This document shows positions 1 through 7,940 of a stretch of DNA of 32,424 bases, piece by piece. Position 1 is the stretch's first letter; the number at the start of each line of letters is the position of its first letter. The stretch lies in NCBI GenBank assembly GCA_029258655.1, contig JARHYD010000038.1:1-32424 (forward strand). Direction: 5' to 3'. The notes under the pieces are model-generated. The model did no database searches and was not told the DNA's origin. It was given only the letters and a program-made list of their open reading frames with translations. Origin of the DNA: Mailhella sp. GTDB lineage: Bacteria > Desulfobacterota > Desulfovibrionia > Desulfovibrionales > Desulfovibrionaceae. A program made the position numbers and the translations under genes.

Positions 1-138
1 TTTGCATTTTTATTCCTTATTGTTATATAAACTATTCACTCATTGATAAATTCATACTTACTATTTCTTTATCATATCTCAATTTATAAATATTAACTTC
101 TTACTCGTCAATGCATAATATAAGTGAATTTTTAAAAT

Positions 139-228
139 AAGATATATTTCTAAATTAATATTATTTTATTTTTTCTTTAGGGATTACATTATCTTTATCC
201 GCAATTTCCTGCGTCACAACGACTAAAG
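139..228. repeat. Dispersed 90-bp intergenic repeat, copy 1 (family C)
   Basis: About 80% identical by eye to 20731-20820. The shared core includes TTACATTATCTTTATCCG, preceded by a T-rich run ending TTTCTTT. Read on the minus strand, both copies stay open to a stop and encode a similar tail containing the residues DKDNV. This may be a relic of a coding end or simply part of the repeat. Both copies have the same orientation and lie beyond the terminator of a minus-strand gene (acrB here, tRNA-Asn at the other site). Confidence 0.6.
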
Positions 229-234
229 CAAAAT

Positions 235-460
235 GATTTCCCCTAATCTCCCTCAATCAGACAAACTTATTAAAATACGTTTCAATAAATTTACCTATTT
301 TAAGACATTAGTAAAAATTTTTCTCCCAAAAATAAAAAAGTTCTTTATTTTCAAATTGTAACTATAAGTATTTTCTAATACTATTGCATTGCAAATATTT
401 TATTCTTATTATCAAAGAACAAAGTTTAATAATTATAACTAATTAAAAAAAACACCCTAA
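235..460. repeat. AT-rich intergenic repeat, copy 1 (family D)
   Basis: This stretch aligns with 5151-5335. Both contain a CTCCCTCAATCAG-like start, the string AATAAAAA followed by TTCTTTATTTTCA, then TTGTAACTATAA, and end near AACAAAGTTTAATAATTATAA. This copy has about 45 extra bases near its left end that resemble 32058-32100, so the three copies look like one element with different internal deletions. The left half of the GGGGGAAATGATTTCCCCC palindrome seen in other copies is lost here; only ATGATTTCCCC remains. Confidence 0.65.
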
Positions 461-471
461 TAATTCAAAAT

Positions 472-494
472 AAAAAAAGCCCCTAATCGGGGCT
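472..494 (-). terminator. Rho-independent terminator of the acrAB operon
   Basis: On the minus strand the stem AGCCCC/GGGGCT with a 5-base loop begins about four bases after the acrB stop codon. It is followed by a run of seven Ts (A472-A478 on the plus strand). Its strand and position fit termination of acrAB. Confidence 0.85.
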
Positions 495-498
495 GTTT

Positions 499-3400
499 TT
501 ATTTTAATACATCTCTAAGGGGAATTTTTTTAAACAATACTCCAACAGAAATAGCAACAACAGTAAAGAAAATAGGAATAAAGAAAATACCTAAAACTGT
601 TGCAGTAATTGTACCAAAAAATACTGCTGTACCAACAGCTTTTTGGCTTGCAGCACCAGCACCAGAAGCGAGTAAAAGAGGAACAACCCCAAGACCAAAA
701 GCCAATGATGTCATAAGAATTGGTCTTAAACGAAGTCTAGCAGCCTCACTTGCAGCAGCTCTTAAACTTTTTCCATCTTTTTCCATAAGTTCTTTTGCAA
801 ATTCAACAACCATAATTGCGTTTTTAGCTGAAAGTCCCATTGTAGCCAAAATACCTACTTGGAAATACACATCATTAGAAAGTCCTGTAATAAATGTACC
901 TAATACAGCACCAAGAACCCCAATAGGAATCATTAGAATAACAGAAAAAGGAATACTCCAACTTTCATAAAGTGCAGCAAGAGCTAAGAAAATAACCAAA
1001 GCAGAAAGAGCTAAAACAATGGTCGTTTGTCCTGCTGTTGCTTTTTCTTCATAACTCATATCAGTCCAACTAATACCAAAACCACCACCAAGTTTTTGGA
1101 CTTCATCTTCCATAATTTTCATAGCTTCCCCAGAACTTACACCGGGAATAGGCTGCCCTTGCAATTCAACAGAAGGCAAACCATTATACCGTTCAAGTAA
1201 AGCAGGACCTTGTTGCCATTGTACTTGAGCGATAGAAGAAAAAGGAACCATTTCTCCCCTATTATTTTTGAAACTTAGATTTTTCAAATCATCAGGGGTC
1301 ATTCTAAAACCCATATCAGCTTGCACATAAACTTTTTTTACACGGCTTCTGTCAATAAAATCATTAACATACGCACCACCAAGCAAAATAGATAAATTTT
1401 GGCTAACATCACCAACAGATAAGCCTAAACTTGTTGCTTTTTGATTATCAAATGTAATGGAATATTGTACGTTATCTTCTTGACCAGTTGCACGAACATA
1501 AGCGATTTTAGGATTTTGAAAAGCTGCAGCCATAAGTTGATTTCGAGCTTCAATAAGTTTTTCATGGCCTAAACCAGCATTATCTTGCAACTCAAGCGTA
1601 AAACCAGAACTTGTACCAAGTTCAATAATTGCTGGTGGAATAAGCACGATAACATTACCACGCAAATCCCCCATAAAGCGTTGACGCATTCTCATAGCAA
1701 TAGCAGCAGCACTACTTTCTTTACTTTTACGTTCTTTCCATGGTTTTAAGGTAATGAAGCTAGCACCAACGTTTTGCCCTGCTGATCCCATACCATACCC
1801 TGCAATTACCATAAGGTCTTTTACATATTCTCCTTCTTCTTCAAGAGCTACCTTTTCAAAATCTTTTAAAACTTCAAGAGTTTGTGCTTGGGTACTATTT
1901 GGAGGAAGATTAACAACAGCTAAAAGCATACCAGAATCTTCTTCTGGTAAGAAACTAGTAGGCAAACTAATATACATACCTAAAAGTCCTACCACAAGCA
2001 CTGCATAAACTATCATCATACGAGTACCACGTCTAAGTAAGTTATTTACTTTATTATGATAACTCTTAGTAAATAAATCAAATTTTCTGTTAAATGAAAC
2101 AAAAAAACGTCCAACTTTTTTATCGTGACTATGTTTTTTCAAAATAGTAGCACAAAGAGCTGGAGTTAAAATCAAAGCAACCATTAAAGACATAACCATT
2201 GCCGTAACAATAGTTACAGAAAATTGTCGATAAATAACCCCAACAGAACCACCTAAAAAAGCCATAGGTAAAAACACGGCACAAAGAACAACAACAATAC
2301 CAATCAATGCACCACTAACCTGATCCATACTTTTTTCAGCAGCTTCAATAGGTCCAAGTCCTTCATCAACCATAATACGCTCAACGTTTTCAACAACAAC
2401 AATAGCATCATCAACTAAAAGACCAATAGCTAAAACCATCGCAAAAAGCGTTAAAGTATTAATAGAAAAACCTAATGCTAATAAAATACCAAATGTTCCA
2501 AGCAAAACAACAGGTACAGCAATAGTTGGAATAATTGTAGCACGAATATTTTGTAAAAAGAGGTACATTACAAGAAATACAAGCACAATAGCTTCAAAAA
2601 GTGTTTTTACCACGTTTTTAACTGATGCAGAAACAGGAGGTGTTGTATCGTATGCAATACCTAATTCTAAATTCTTAGGTAAAAATTTACGTAATTCATC
2701 AAGTTTTTCATTAATAACATTAGCTGTACTTAATGCATTTGCTCCAGAAGCTAAGCTAATACCCATAGCACCAGAATTAGCTCCAGAATAGCGAGCAGCA
2801 GTATTGTAACTAGCACTACCAATTTCAACTCTTGCTATATCGCGTACAAAAACACTTCTTCCCTCAGGATCAACTCGAAGAAGAATTTTTTCAAAATCTT
2901 CAACTGTTTGTAAAAGACTTTGTCCTTTAATTGCAACGTTAATTTGTGCTGTTTTTTCTGCTGGAAGTGAACCTAATTGTCCTGCTACCACTTGCATATT
3001 TTGTGCTTTTATAGCGGCAACAACTTCTGCTGCTGTCATTTTATAATCATGCAATTTTTGTGGATCTAACCAAATACGCATAGCATATTCATCACCAAAA
3101 ACTTGCACACTACCAACACCGGGCAAACGGCTTAACTGGTCTTTAATATTAGCATTCATGTAGTCTGCAAGGTCAACAGAATCCATTGTTCCATCTGTAC
3201 TTCTAATAGCAATAACCATGAGCATATTACTATTACCCTTACTTACATTAATACCTAAACGTTGTACACTTTCTGGTAAAGAAGAAATAGCCGTTTGGAT
3301 TTTATTTTGCACTTGAACTTGAGCAATATCAGAATCAGTACCTTGTGCAAAAGTTACAGTAATAGACGCTCTACCATTGGAATCAGATGTAGAACGCATA

Positions 3401-3630
3401 TAAATTAAATTATCAACACCAGTAATATTTTGTTCTAAAACTTGTGTTACACTTTCTTCTACTGTACTTGCAGATGCACCAAGATAGGTAGCTGAAATTT
3501 GAATACTAGGAGGTGCAACGTTAGGATATTGTGCAACAGGCAAAAGAAAAAGAGATAAACCACCAGCAAGCATGGTAATAATGGCAAGCACCCATGCAAA
3601 AATAGGGTGGTGAATAAAAAATCGTGCCAT
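499..3630 (-). CDS. acrB: RND efflux pump inner-membrane transporter, AcrB/HAE1 type
   Basis: Proton-driven drug exporter of the inner membrane, the pump part of a tripartite RND complex. At 1043 residues it has the standard length of the hydrophobe/amphiphile-1 (HAE1) family. Visible hallmarks are the N-terminal ARFFIHHPIFAWVLAI, the TM4 proton-relay aspartate pair in GLLVDDAIVVVENVERI, the TM10 lysine in GLSAKNAIMVVEFAKEL, and two large periplasmic loops between duplicated 6-TM halves. Its ATG overlaps the stop codon of the upstream adaptor gene as TAATG, with GGGAGG just before it, so translation is probably coupled. A terminator follows at once. No outer-membrane channel gene is present, so it presumably uses a TolC-like protein encoded elsewhere. 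Drug specificity cannot be read from sequence; the symbol denotes family type. Confidence 0.95.
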   Translation of the reverse strand: MARFFIHHPIFAWVLAIITMLAGGLSLFLLPVAQYPNVAPPSIQISATYLGASASTVEESVTQVLEQNITGVDNLIYMRSTSDSNGRASITVTFAQGTDSDIAQVQVQNKIQTAISSLPESVQRLGINVSKGNSNMLMVIAIRSTDGTMDSVDLADYMNANIKDQLSRLPGVGSVQVFGDEYAMRIWLDPQKLHDYKMTAAEVVAAIKAQNMQVVAGQLGSLPAEKTAQINVAIKGQSLLQTVEDFEKILLRVDPEGRSVFVRDIARVEIGSASYNTAARYSGANSGAMGISLASGANALSTANVINEKLDELRKFLPKNLELGIAYDTTPPVSASVKNVVKTLFEAIVLVFLVMYLFLQNIRATIIPTIAVPVVLLGTFGILLALGFSINTLTLFAMVLAIGLLVDDAIVVVENVERIMVDEGLGPIEAAEKSMDQVSGALIGIVVVLCAVFLPMAFLGGSVGVIYRQFSVTIVTAMVMSLMVALILTPALCATILKKHSHDKKVGRFFVSFNRKFDLFTKSYHNKVNNLLRRGTRMMIVYAVLVVGLLGMYISLPTSFLPEEDSGMLLAVVNLPPNSTQAQTLEVLKDFEKVALEEEGEYVKDLMVIAGYGMGSAGQNVGASFITLKPWKERKSKESSAAAIAMRMRQRFMGDLRGNVIVLIPPAIIELGTSSGFTLELQDNAGLGHEKLIEARNQLMAAAFQNPKIAYVRATGQEDNVQYSITFDNQKATSLGLSVGDVSQNLSILLGGAYVNDFIDRSRVKKVYVQADMGFRMTPDDLKNLSFKNNRGEMVPFSSIAQVQWQQGPALLERYNGLPSVELQGQPIPGVSSGEAMKIMEDEVQKLGGGFGISWTDMSYEEKATAGQTTIVLALSALVIFLALAALYESWSIPFSVILMIPIGVLGAVLGTFITGLSNDVYFQVGILATMGLSAKNAIMVVEFAKELMEKDGKSLRAAASEAARLRLRPILMTSLAFGLGVVPLLLASGAGAASQKAVGTAVFFGTITATVLGIFFIPIFFTVVAISVGVLFKKIPLRDVLK

Positions 3631-4946
3631 TATTTATTGCCTCCCTTTTTCACATTTGCTTTATCCTGATCTTTTTCTGTATGAGCATCTTCTTTTTCAA
3701 TAAATTCATTTATGTTACCCTTTGGCTTTACTTGATTTTCACCTAAATAATCTGCATCAGCAGGAATATTTAATTCTGCTGTTTGGATAACATTTATCAT
3801 AGAAGCTTCTGTTACTTTTTGTAAGCCCTCAACAACAATAGTTTCTCCAGATTTTAACCCTTCTAATACCATCCAATTTTCACCATAAGTATCACCAAGT
3901 GTTACATAACGGCGAACAGCTTTTGCTTGAATAGGAGCTTCTTTACTTGGAGTAGATCCAGCTTTATACCCTTCTGCAATAAAAACATAAGGATTTCCAC
4001 GAGTATCACGTACAATAGCTCTTTGTGGCACTAGCATAGCATTTTCTTCTACGCCAACTTCTACTTTAGCACGGATAAATAATCCTGGCATTAGTTGATA
4101 TTCTGAATTAGGAAAAGAAGCACGCAATGTCATTGTTGCTGTACCTGTATCCACACCAATATCAACAAACTCTAATTTACCAATATGGTTATATTCTTTA
4201 CCGTCTTCAAGAAAAAGTTTTACAGGAATATTCAAATCTTGTAATTTTTTCATATCTTCCTGTGCATTTTCACGAGAACGGATTTTAACCAATGTTTCTA
4301 CTGATTCTGTAATATCAACATTCATGGGATCAATTTGATAAATAGTAGAAAGGGCATTCACTTGATTATTAGCAACCAAAGTACCAACAGAAACACTTGA
4401 TTTTCCAATCAATCCACTAATAGGAGCACTTATTTCTGTTCTATCTAAATTAATTTTAGCTGTTTGCAATGCTGCCCGTGCTGCAGCTACCTCTGCATTT
4501 GCCTGTAAATATGCTGCTCGTGCTTCATCATAATCTTGTTGGCTGATAGAATTTTTCTTTCTTAGCATACTCATTCTACTTTCTTTTAAACGAGCAACAT
4601 TCACAGCCGCTTCTGCTCTTGCTAAATTTGCTTTTGCACTATCATAACTTGCTTTATATAATTCATCATCAATATGATAAAGTACATCACCTTTTTTTAC
4701 ATAAGAACCTTCTTGATAGGTTCTTTCACGAATAATTCCCGTAACTTCTGGACGAACTTCTGCTGTTTCAAAAGCCACTGTACGACCTGGCATTTCACTA
4801 TACAAAATTACTGGACGAGCTTTTAATTCTAAAACCCCCACAGGTGCAGCAGGTCTTTGCATTCCTGCTTGTTGATCAGAACCACAAGCAGTAAGGGTAA
4901 GCATTGTAACTCCACATAATAACAAATGCTTAAATTTATAAGACAT
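3630..4946 (-). CDS. acrA: RND efflux periplasmic adaptor lipoprotein, AcrA type
   Basis: Periplasmic membrane-fusion protein linking the RND pump to an outer-membrane channel. The N-terminus is a lipoprotein signal: a hydrophobic stretch ending in the lipobox LTAC, with Cys21 as the expected lipidated residue. A biotinyl-lipoyl-like half (VRPEVTGIIRERTYQEGSYV) is followed by an alpha-hairpin rich in Ala/Arg/Glu (about 95-170), the second lipoyl half (TEISAPISGLIGKSSVSVG), and beta-barrel and membrane-proximal domains. The Lys/Glu-rich C-terminal tail is low complexity. The start is supported by GGAG seven bases upstream. It forms a two-gene operon with acrB, overlapping by one base. No TetR-type repressor gene lies beside it. 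Confidence 0.93.
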   Translation of the reverse strand: MSYKFKHLLLCGVTMLTLTACGSDQQAGMQRPAAPVGVLELKARPVILYSEMPGRTVAFETAEVRPEVTGIIRERTYQEGSYVKKGDVLYHIDDELYKASYDSAKANLARAEAAVNVARLKESRMSMLRKKNSISQQDYDEARAAYLQANAEVAAARAALQTAKINLDRTEISAPISGLIGKSSVSVGTLVANNQVNALSTIYQIDPMNVDITESVETLVKIRSRENAQEDMKKLQDLNIPVKLFLEDGKEYNHIGKLEFVDIGVDTGTATMTLRASFPNSEYQLMPGLFIRAKVEVGVEENAMLVPQRAIVRDTRGNPYVFIAEGYKAGSTPSKEAPIQAKAVRRYVTLGDTYGENWMVLEGLKSGETIVVEGLQKVTEASMINVIQTAELNIPADADYLGENQVKPKGNINEFIEKEDAHTEKDQDKANVKKGGNK

Positions 4947-5019
4947 ACAATTACTCCAATTTTCATTGATTAAAAAAGATCTTAGAGATTTTATTCACTA
5001 ATAGATAAATACAGGAAAT

Positions 5020-5047
5020 ATTATATACGTATTTTTCGTTAAGTCTA
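5020..5047 (-). promoter_or_regulatory. Candidate sigma-70 promoter of acrAB
   Basis: On the minus strand a perfect -10 (TATAAT) sits 16 bases after TAGACT, which matches four of six bases of the -35 consensus. This would give a leader of about 65 bases before acrA. A small palindrome ATACGTAT touches the -10 and could be an operator, but in AT-rich DNA this is weak evidence. Confidence 0.4.
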
Positions 5048-5150
5048 GTTTTTAATAACGTAGCTATTTATTTGATTATTCTATAAAAAAACTATACAAA
5101 AAAATACAAATAATTAGAATAAATTTATACATTAGTTTTATTTTTTCTTT

Positions 5151-5335
5151 GGGGGAAATGATTTCCCCCAAGCCCCCTCAATCAGGCAAATTTTTTTTCT
5201 CAAAAATAAAAATATTCTTTATTTTCACATTGTAACTATAAATATTTTCCAATGCAATTATATTATAAATCTTTTATTTTTACTATCAGAGAACAAAGTT
5301 TAATAATTATAAATAATTTGGAAATACTCCCTAAA
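5151..5335. repeat. Repeat family D copy 2, led by a REP-like palindrome
   Basis: Begins with the perfect palindrome GGGGGAAATGATTTCCCCC (5151-5169), continues with a CCCCCTCAATCAGG segment, then the AT-rich sequence shared with 235-460. Together with the hairpins at 5352-5418 it fills most of the 481-bp gap between the regulator gene and acrA. The rest (4947-5150) holds the acrA promoter region. Confidence 0.65.
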
Positions 5336-5351
5336 TAATAAACGGATAAAA

Positions 5352-5385
5352 AAAAATCTCTTTGAAAATTTTCAAAGAGATTTTT
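5352..5385 (-). terminator. Perfect 34-bp palindrome; terminator for the regulator operon
   Basis: A perfect inverted repeat built on ATCTCTTTGAAA and its complement, flanked by A and T runs, so it could terminate in both directions. It lies 43 bases beyond the stop codon of the minus-strand regulator gene. No plus-strand gene ends nearby, so its main role should be on the minus strand. Confidence 0.75.
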
Positions 5386-5399
5386 AATTGAGGGGGGGT

Positions 5400-5418
5400 G
5401 GGGGAAATCATTTCCCCC
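5400..5418. repeat. REP-like 19-bp palindrome (family A), inverted copy
   Basis: GGGGGAAATCATTTCCCCC, preceded by a TTGAGGGGGGGT head. It is the inverse orientation of the copy at 5151-5169, so the two form an inverted pair about 230 bp apart, as in bacterial interspersed mosaic elements. It lies ten bases past the regulator's stop codon. Confidence 0.7.
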
Positions 5419-5427
5419 ACAAAAAAA

Positions 5428-6990
5428 TTATACTTTTCGTACTGTAAAATGTCGTGGATCAATATTATATTTTTTCACTTTATAATTTACAATCCGATAA
5501 CTACTTTTTAGTATTTTAGCAGCTTTTAAAACATTTCCACTTGCTTTTACAAGAGCATCAACAATCATTTCTTTTTCAAAACGAGTTACAGCATCACCTA
5601 AAGACAAATCATTTTCTGTTGCCGTGCTTTCTGCTGTTTGTAGACTTGGAGGTAAATCACCAGCACGTATAACTTGATCCGAACAGTTTTGTGCTGCCTG
5701 TTCCATACATTTTTGTAATTCTGGAATATTACCAGGCCAATAATAATGTGTAAGAAGTTGTAATGCAGGATAAGAAATACGCTTAACGCTTTTATCTTCT
5801 TGCCCATTATTTTCTTGCTCTGCCACTTGAGCAAGAAAATGTTCTGCTAGTGGAATAATATCTTCTCGCCGTTCACGAAGAGGTGGAACATAAAGACTAT
5901 ATAAATTAAGCCGAACATATAATTCTTTGATAAATTTTCCTTCTTCCACTAATTGTTCAAGAGAAGTAGAAGAGGACGCCACTATTCTAGTATCACAAGA
6001 AAGAGGAGTACCACCTAACCTTGTTACTTCATGTTCTTGTAATAAATGTAATAATGCTTCTTGTGAATCGTGATTTAAATATTCAATACTATCAAGGAAA
6101 ATAGTACCATATTGTGCTTGTTCTAATAAACCTTTTTGAGTTTGCACTGCCCCAGCAAAAACACCTTTTTGATAGCCCACAAGCTCTGCAAGCATTTTTT
6201 CTTCTGGCAATGTTCCCAAATAACAAGTAATAAAAGGCATATCTTTACGCGAACTTGCTTTATGAATACGTCTGGCAAGAAATTCTTTTCCAACACCATT
6301 TTCCCCAACTAGCAATAAAGGAGCACGTCCTTGTGCTAAATGGCTTGCTTGATCTACAATATGCCGCATTACTTTTGAAAAGAGAAAATAATTTCCATCT
6401 TCTTCTTGTGTTATTGTAGTAGCTAAATCAACACGCCATAAACGGGATAATTCTTCTTGTACGTATGCTGCACCATTAGCAATAAGAGAGGCAACAACTT
6501 CTAAAAATAATTTTCGCCATTCAAGATCTTCTTTATCACCGCCCATAGTATCTGCATTAAGAGTGCCTAAAATATCTCGAGCTGTCATAGGATTTGCTTC
6601 AACAGGTGAAAGAACAGGAACAGAAATAAAAGCAAGTTTTTCCATTTCTTCATCAGTCCGATTAAAAAGCAAACTCATAAAATGTTCATCATCTTTTAAT
6701 TTTTCTACAACAATAGATTTTCCAGTGGCAAAAACTTGTCCTGTTACCCCTACACCTGGTGAATATGTTGCTTCATTAACTTCTTGAGCAGAGTAGGAAT
6801 GGCGTAAACGCAACAATCCTGTTTCAGGCTCAAATAAAACAAGATGTGCTCTTAAAAAATTATGTCGTTTAGCAAGAAGTTGCAAAAAAAACTCTAAATT
6901 GGATCGAAAAGAACGTTGAGGTCCAAGATAAGACGCCATTATTCTAAGCGTTTCTAAATAATCAGAAAAATTCTTTGGAGTTTTTACCAT
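5428..6990 (-). CDS. GAF / AAA+ / Fis-HTH regulator related to sigma-54 activators, with degenerate ATPase motifs
   Basis: 520 residues with a GAF-like sensor domain (about 25-175), a central AAA+ domain (about 200-435) and a Fis-type helix-turn-helix (about 478-510), the layout of NifA-like enhancer-binding proteins. Walker A is intact (GENGVGKE, 229-236). Other hallmarks are altered: the GAFTGA loop reads GVFAGA (276-281), Walker B reads FLDS instead of FLDE (298-301), the sensor I Asn region reads ASSS (348-351), the first of the two usual arginines in the FRxDLYYRLN segment is Ile (FIKELYVRLN, 353-362), and sensor II GNVREL reads GNIPEL (420-425). Since the GAFTGA threonine contacts sigma-54, this may be a regulator that no longer activates sigma-54 promoters, or a divergent one. 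It is eight bases downstream of the TPR gene and likely co-transcribed. The ligand and targets are unknown. Confidence 0.85.
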   Translation of the reverse strand: MVKTPKNFSDYLETLRIMASYLGPQRSFRSNLEFFLQLLAKRHNFLRAHLVLFEPETGLLRLRHSYSAQEVNEATYSPGVGVTGQVFATGKSIVVEKLKDDEHFMSLLFNRTDEEMEKLAFISVPVLSPVEANPMTARDILGTLNADTMGGDKEDLEWRKLFLEVVASLIANGAAYVQEELSRLWRVDLATTITQEEDGNYFLFSKVMRHIVDQASHLAQGRAPLLLVGENGVGKEFLARRIHKASSRKDMPFITCYLGTLPEEKMLAELVGYQKGVFAGAVQTQKGLLEQAQYGTIFLDSIEYLNHDSQEALLHLLQEHEVTRLGGTPLSCDTRIVASSSTSLEQLVEEGKFIKELYVRLNLYSLYVPPLRERREDIIPLAEHFLAQVAEQENNGQEDKSVKRISYPALQLLTHYYWPGNIPELQKCMEQAAQNCSDQVIRAGDLPPSLQTAESTATENDLSLGDAVTRFEKEMIVDALVKASGNVLKAAKILKSSYRIVNYKVKKYNIDPRHFTVRKV

Positions 6991-6998
6991 AGAATATC

Positions 6999-7736
6999 CT
7001 ACTTTGATAATTCTTTAATTCTGCTTTGATAAAAAATAACATCAGTTGAATTTACATCTTGAAATAAAGCAATACCGTCTTGATATGCTTTTATTGCTTT
7101 TTCCTTTTGCCCTACTTTTTCAGCAGCCTCACCTAATTGAAAATAAACAACAGATTGCACATCTTTTGGGCAATGTGAAACTATATCTTCATAAATTTTT
7201 ATTGCACTTTCATTATCACCTGTATGCAAATAAAGTGCTGCTGTATTCATTGCTGCAATAAAACCCAATGCAGAATATTTTTCTTGTTTCATTACATAAT
7301 CAAAAGCATTTTTAGCTTTTTCAAAATCATTTTGTAATGTTGCATAACGAGCTATTTCAAGTTCAACTGCCGTAAGCACTTCACTAGGAGCTTTTTCTTT
7401 TAATGCTTCAAGATCAGCAAGAGTTTTTGCCTCATCTTGTTGAGAAATAATAAGTGCTAATTGTTCTTTTGTTTCAACAATAATATTTTCATGGTAACCA
7501 CGATAAAAAGCATAGCCACCAATAATGACAACTAAACCAACTACAATAGCTGCAATTTTAGGTGCATTATCATTAATAAATTGCCATAAAGGAGTTGCTT
7601 CTGGAGAAATTTCTCCTTGCATTTCTTTTAATAAATCTTCAGCAGAACCAGTGTAAGGACTTTGATATGTTTCCTTATCTTTAACAATTTCAGCTTCTTT
7701 TGCTAAAGAATTTTTTTTATTATCTTTTAAAGACAT
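6999..7736 (-). CDS. Membrane-anchored TPR protein, YfgM-like
   Basis: 245 residues. A charged cytoplasmic N-terminus is followed by one membrane segment (IAAIVVGLVVIIGGYAF, about residues 60-80) and a periplasmic helical-repeat domain with TPR-like helices, for example ESAIKIYEDIVSHCPKD and KEKAIKAYQDGI. The layout matches the YfgM / tetratricopeptide-like DUF2133 family, whose E. coli member associates with the SecYEG translocon and the chaperone PpiD. A GTG two codons upstream is also open, but the GAGGAG sequence leaves a proper five-base gap only to the ATG at 7736, so that start is chosen. It is the first gene of a two-gene unit with the GAF regulator. Function by family resemblance only. 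Confidence 0.75.
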   Translation of the reverse strand: MSLKDNKKNSLAKEAEIVKDKETYQSPYTGSAEDLLKEMQGEISPEATPLWQFINDNAPKIAAIVVGLVVIIGGYAFYRGYHENIIVETKEQLALIISQQDEAKTLADLEALKEKAPSEVLTAVELEIARYATLQNDFEKAKNAFDYVMKQEKYSALGFIAAMNTAALYLHTGDNESAIKIYEDIVSHCPKDVQSVVYFQLGEAAEKVGQKEKAIKAYQDGIALFQDVNSTDVIFYQSRIKELSK

Positions 7737-7940
7737 AGCCACTCCTCTAATATTCTTTTGACATTTTTCTTTATAATTTATTTTAATAAAAATAACTTTT
7801 TTGTAAAGTACAATTTACAATATCTTTTTGTATTAGTAAAGAATTTTCCTATAAAGGATATTTAGTATTGCAACTCTTAGTAAATACTTCTATACTAAAA
7901 AAAATTTTTATAACAAACTTGTAAAATAAAGGCTAAAGCT

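Larger units (their letters stand above)
1..498. other. Repeat-rich intergenic region left of the efflux operon
   Basis: No convincing gene is visible here. From right to left it holds the acrB terminator hairpin (478-494), an AT-rich repeat (about 235-460) that recurs at 5151-5335 and partly at 32016-32160, and a 90-bp element (139-228) that recurs at 20731-20820. Bases 1-138 are very AT-rich and show no recognisable feature. Confidence 0.6.

Noticed and set aside
235-5335. Composite transposon carrying acrAB
   Set aside because: The flanking repeats carry no transposase and no target-site duplication is visible. A third copy elsewhere and a position beyond gene terminators fit a dispersed intergenic element better.
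7737-7742. GTG start two codons upstream for the TPR protein
   Set aside because: It would overlap the ribosome-binding site with no spacing; the ATG at 7736 is correctly placed.
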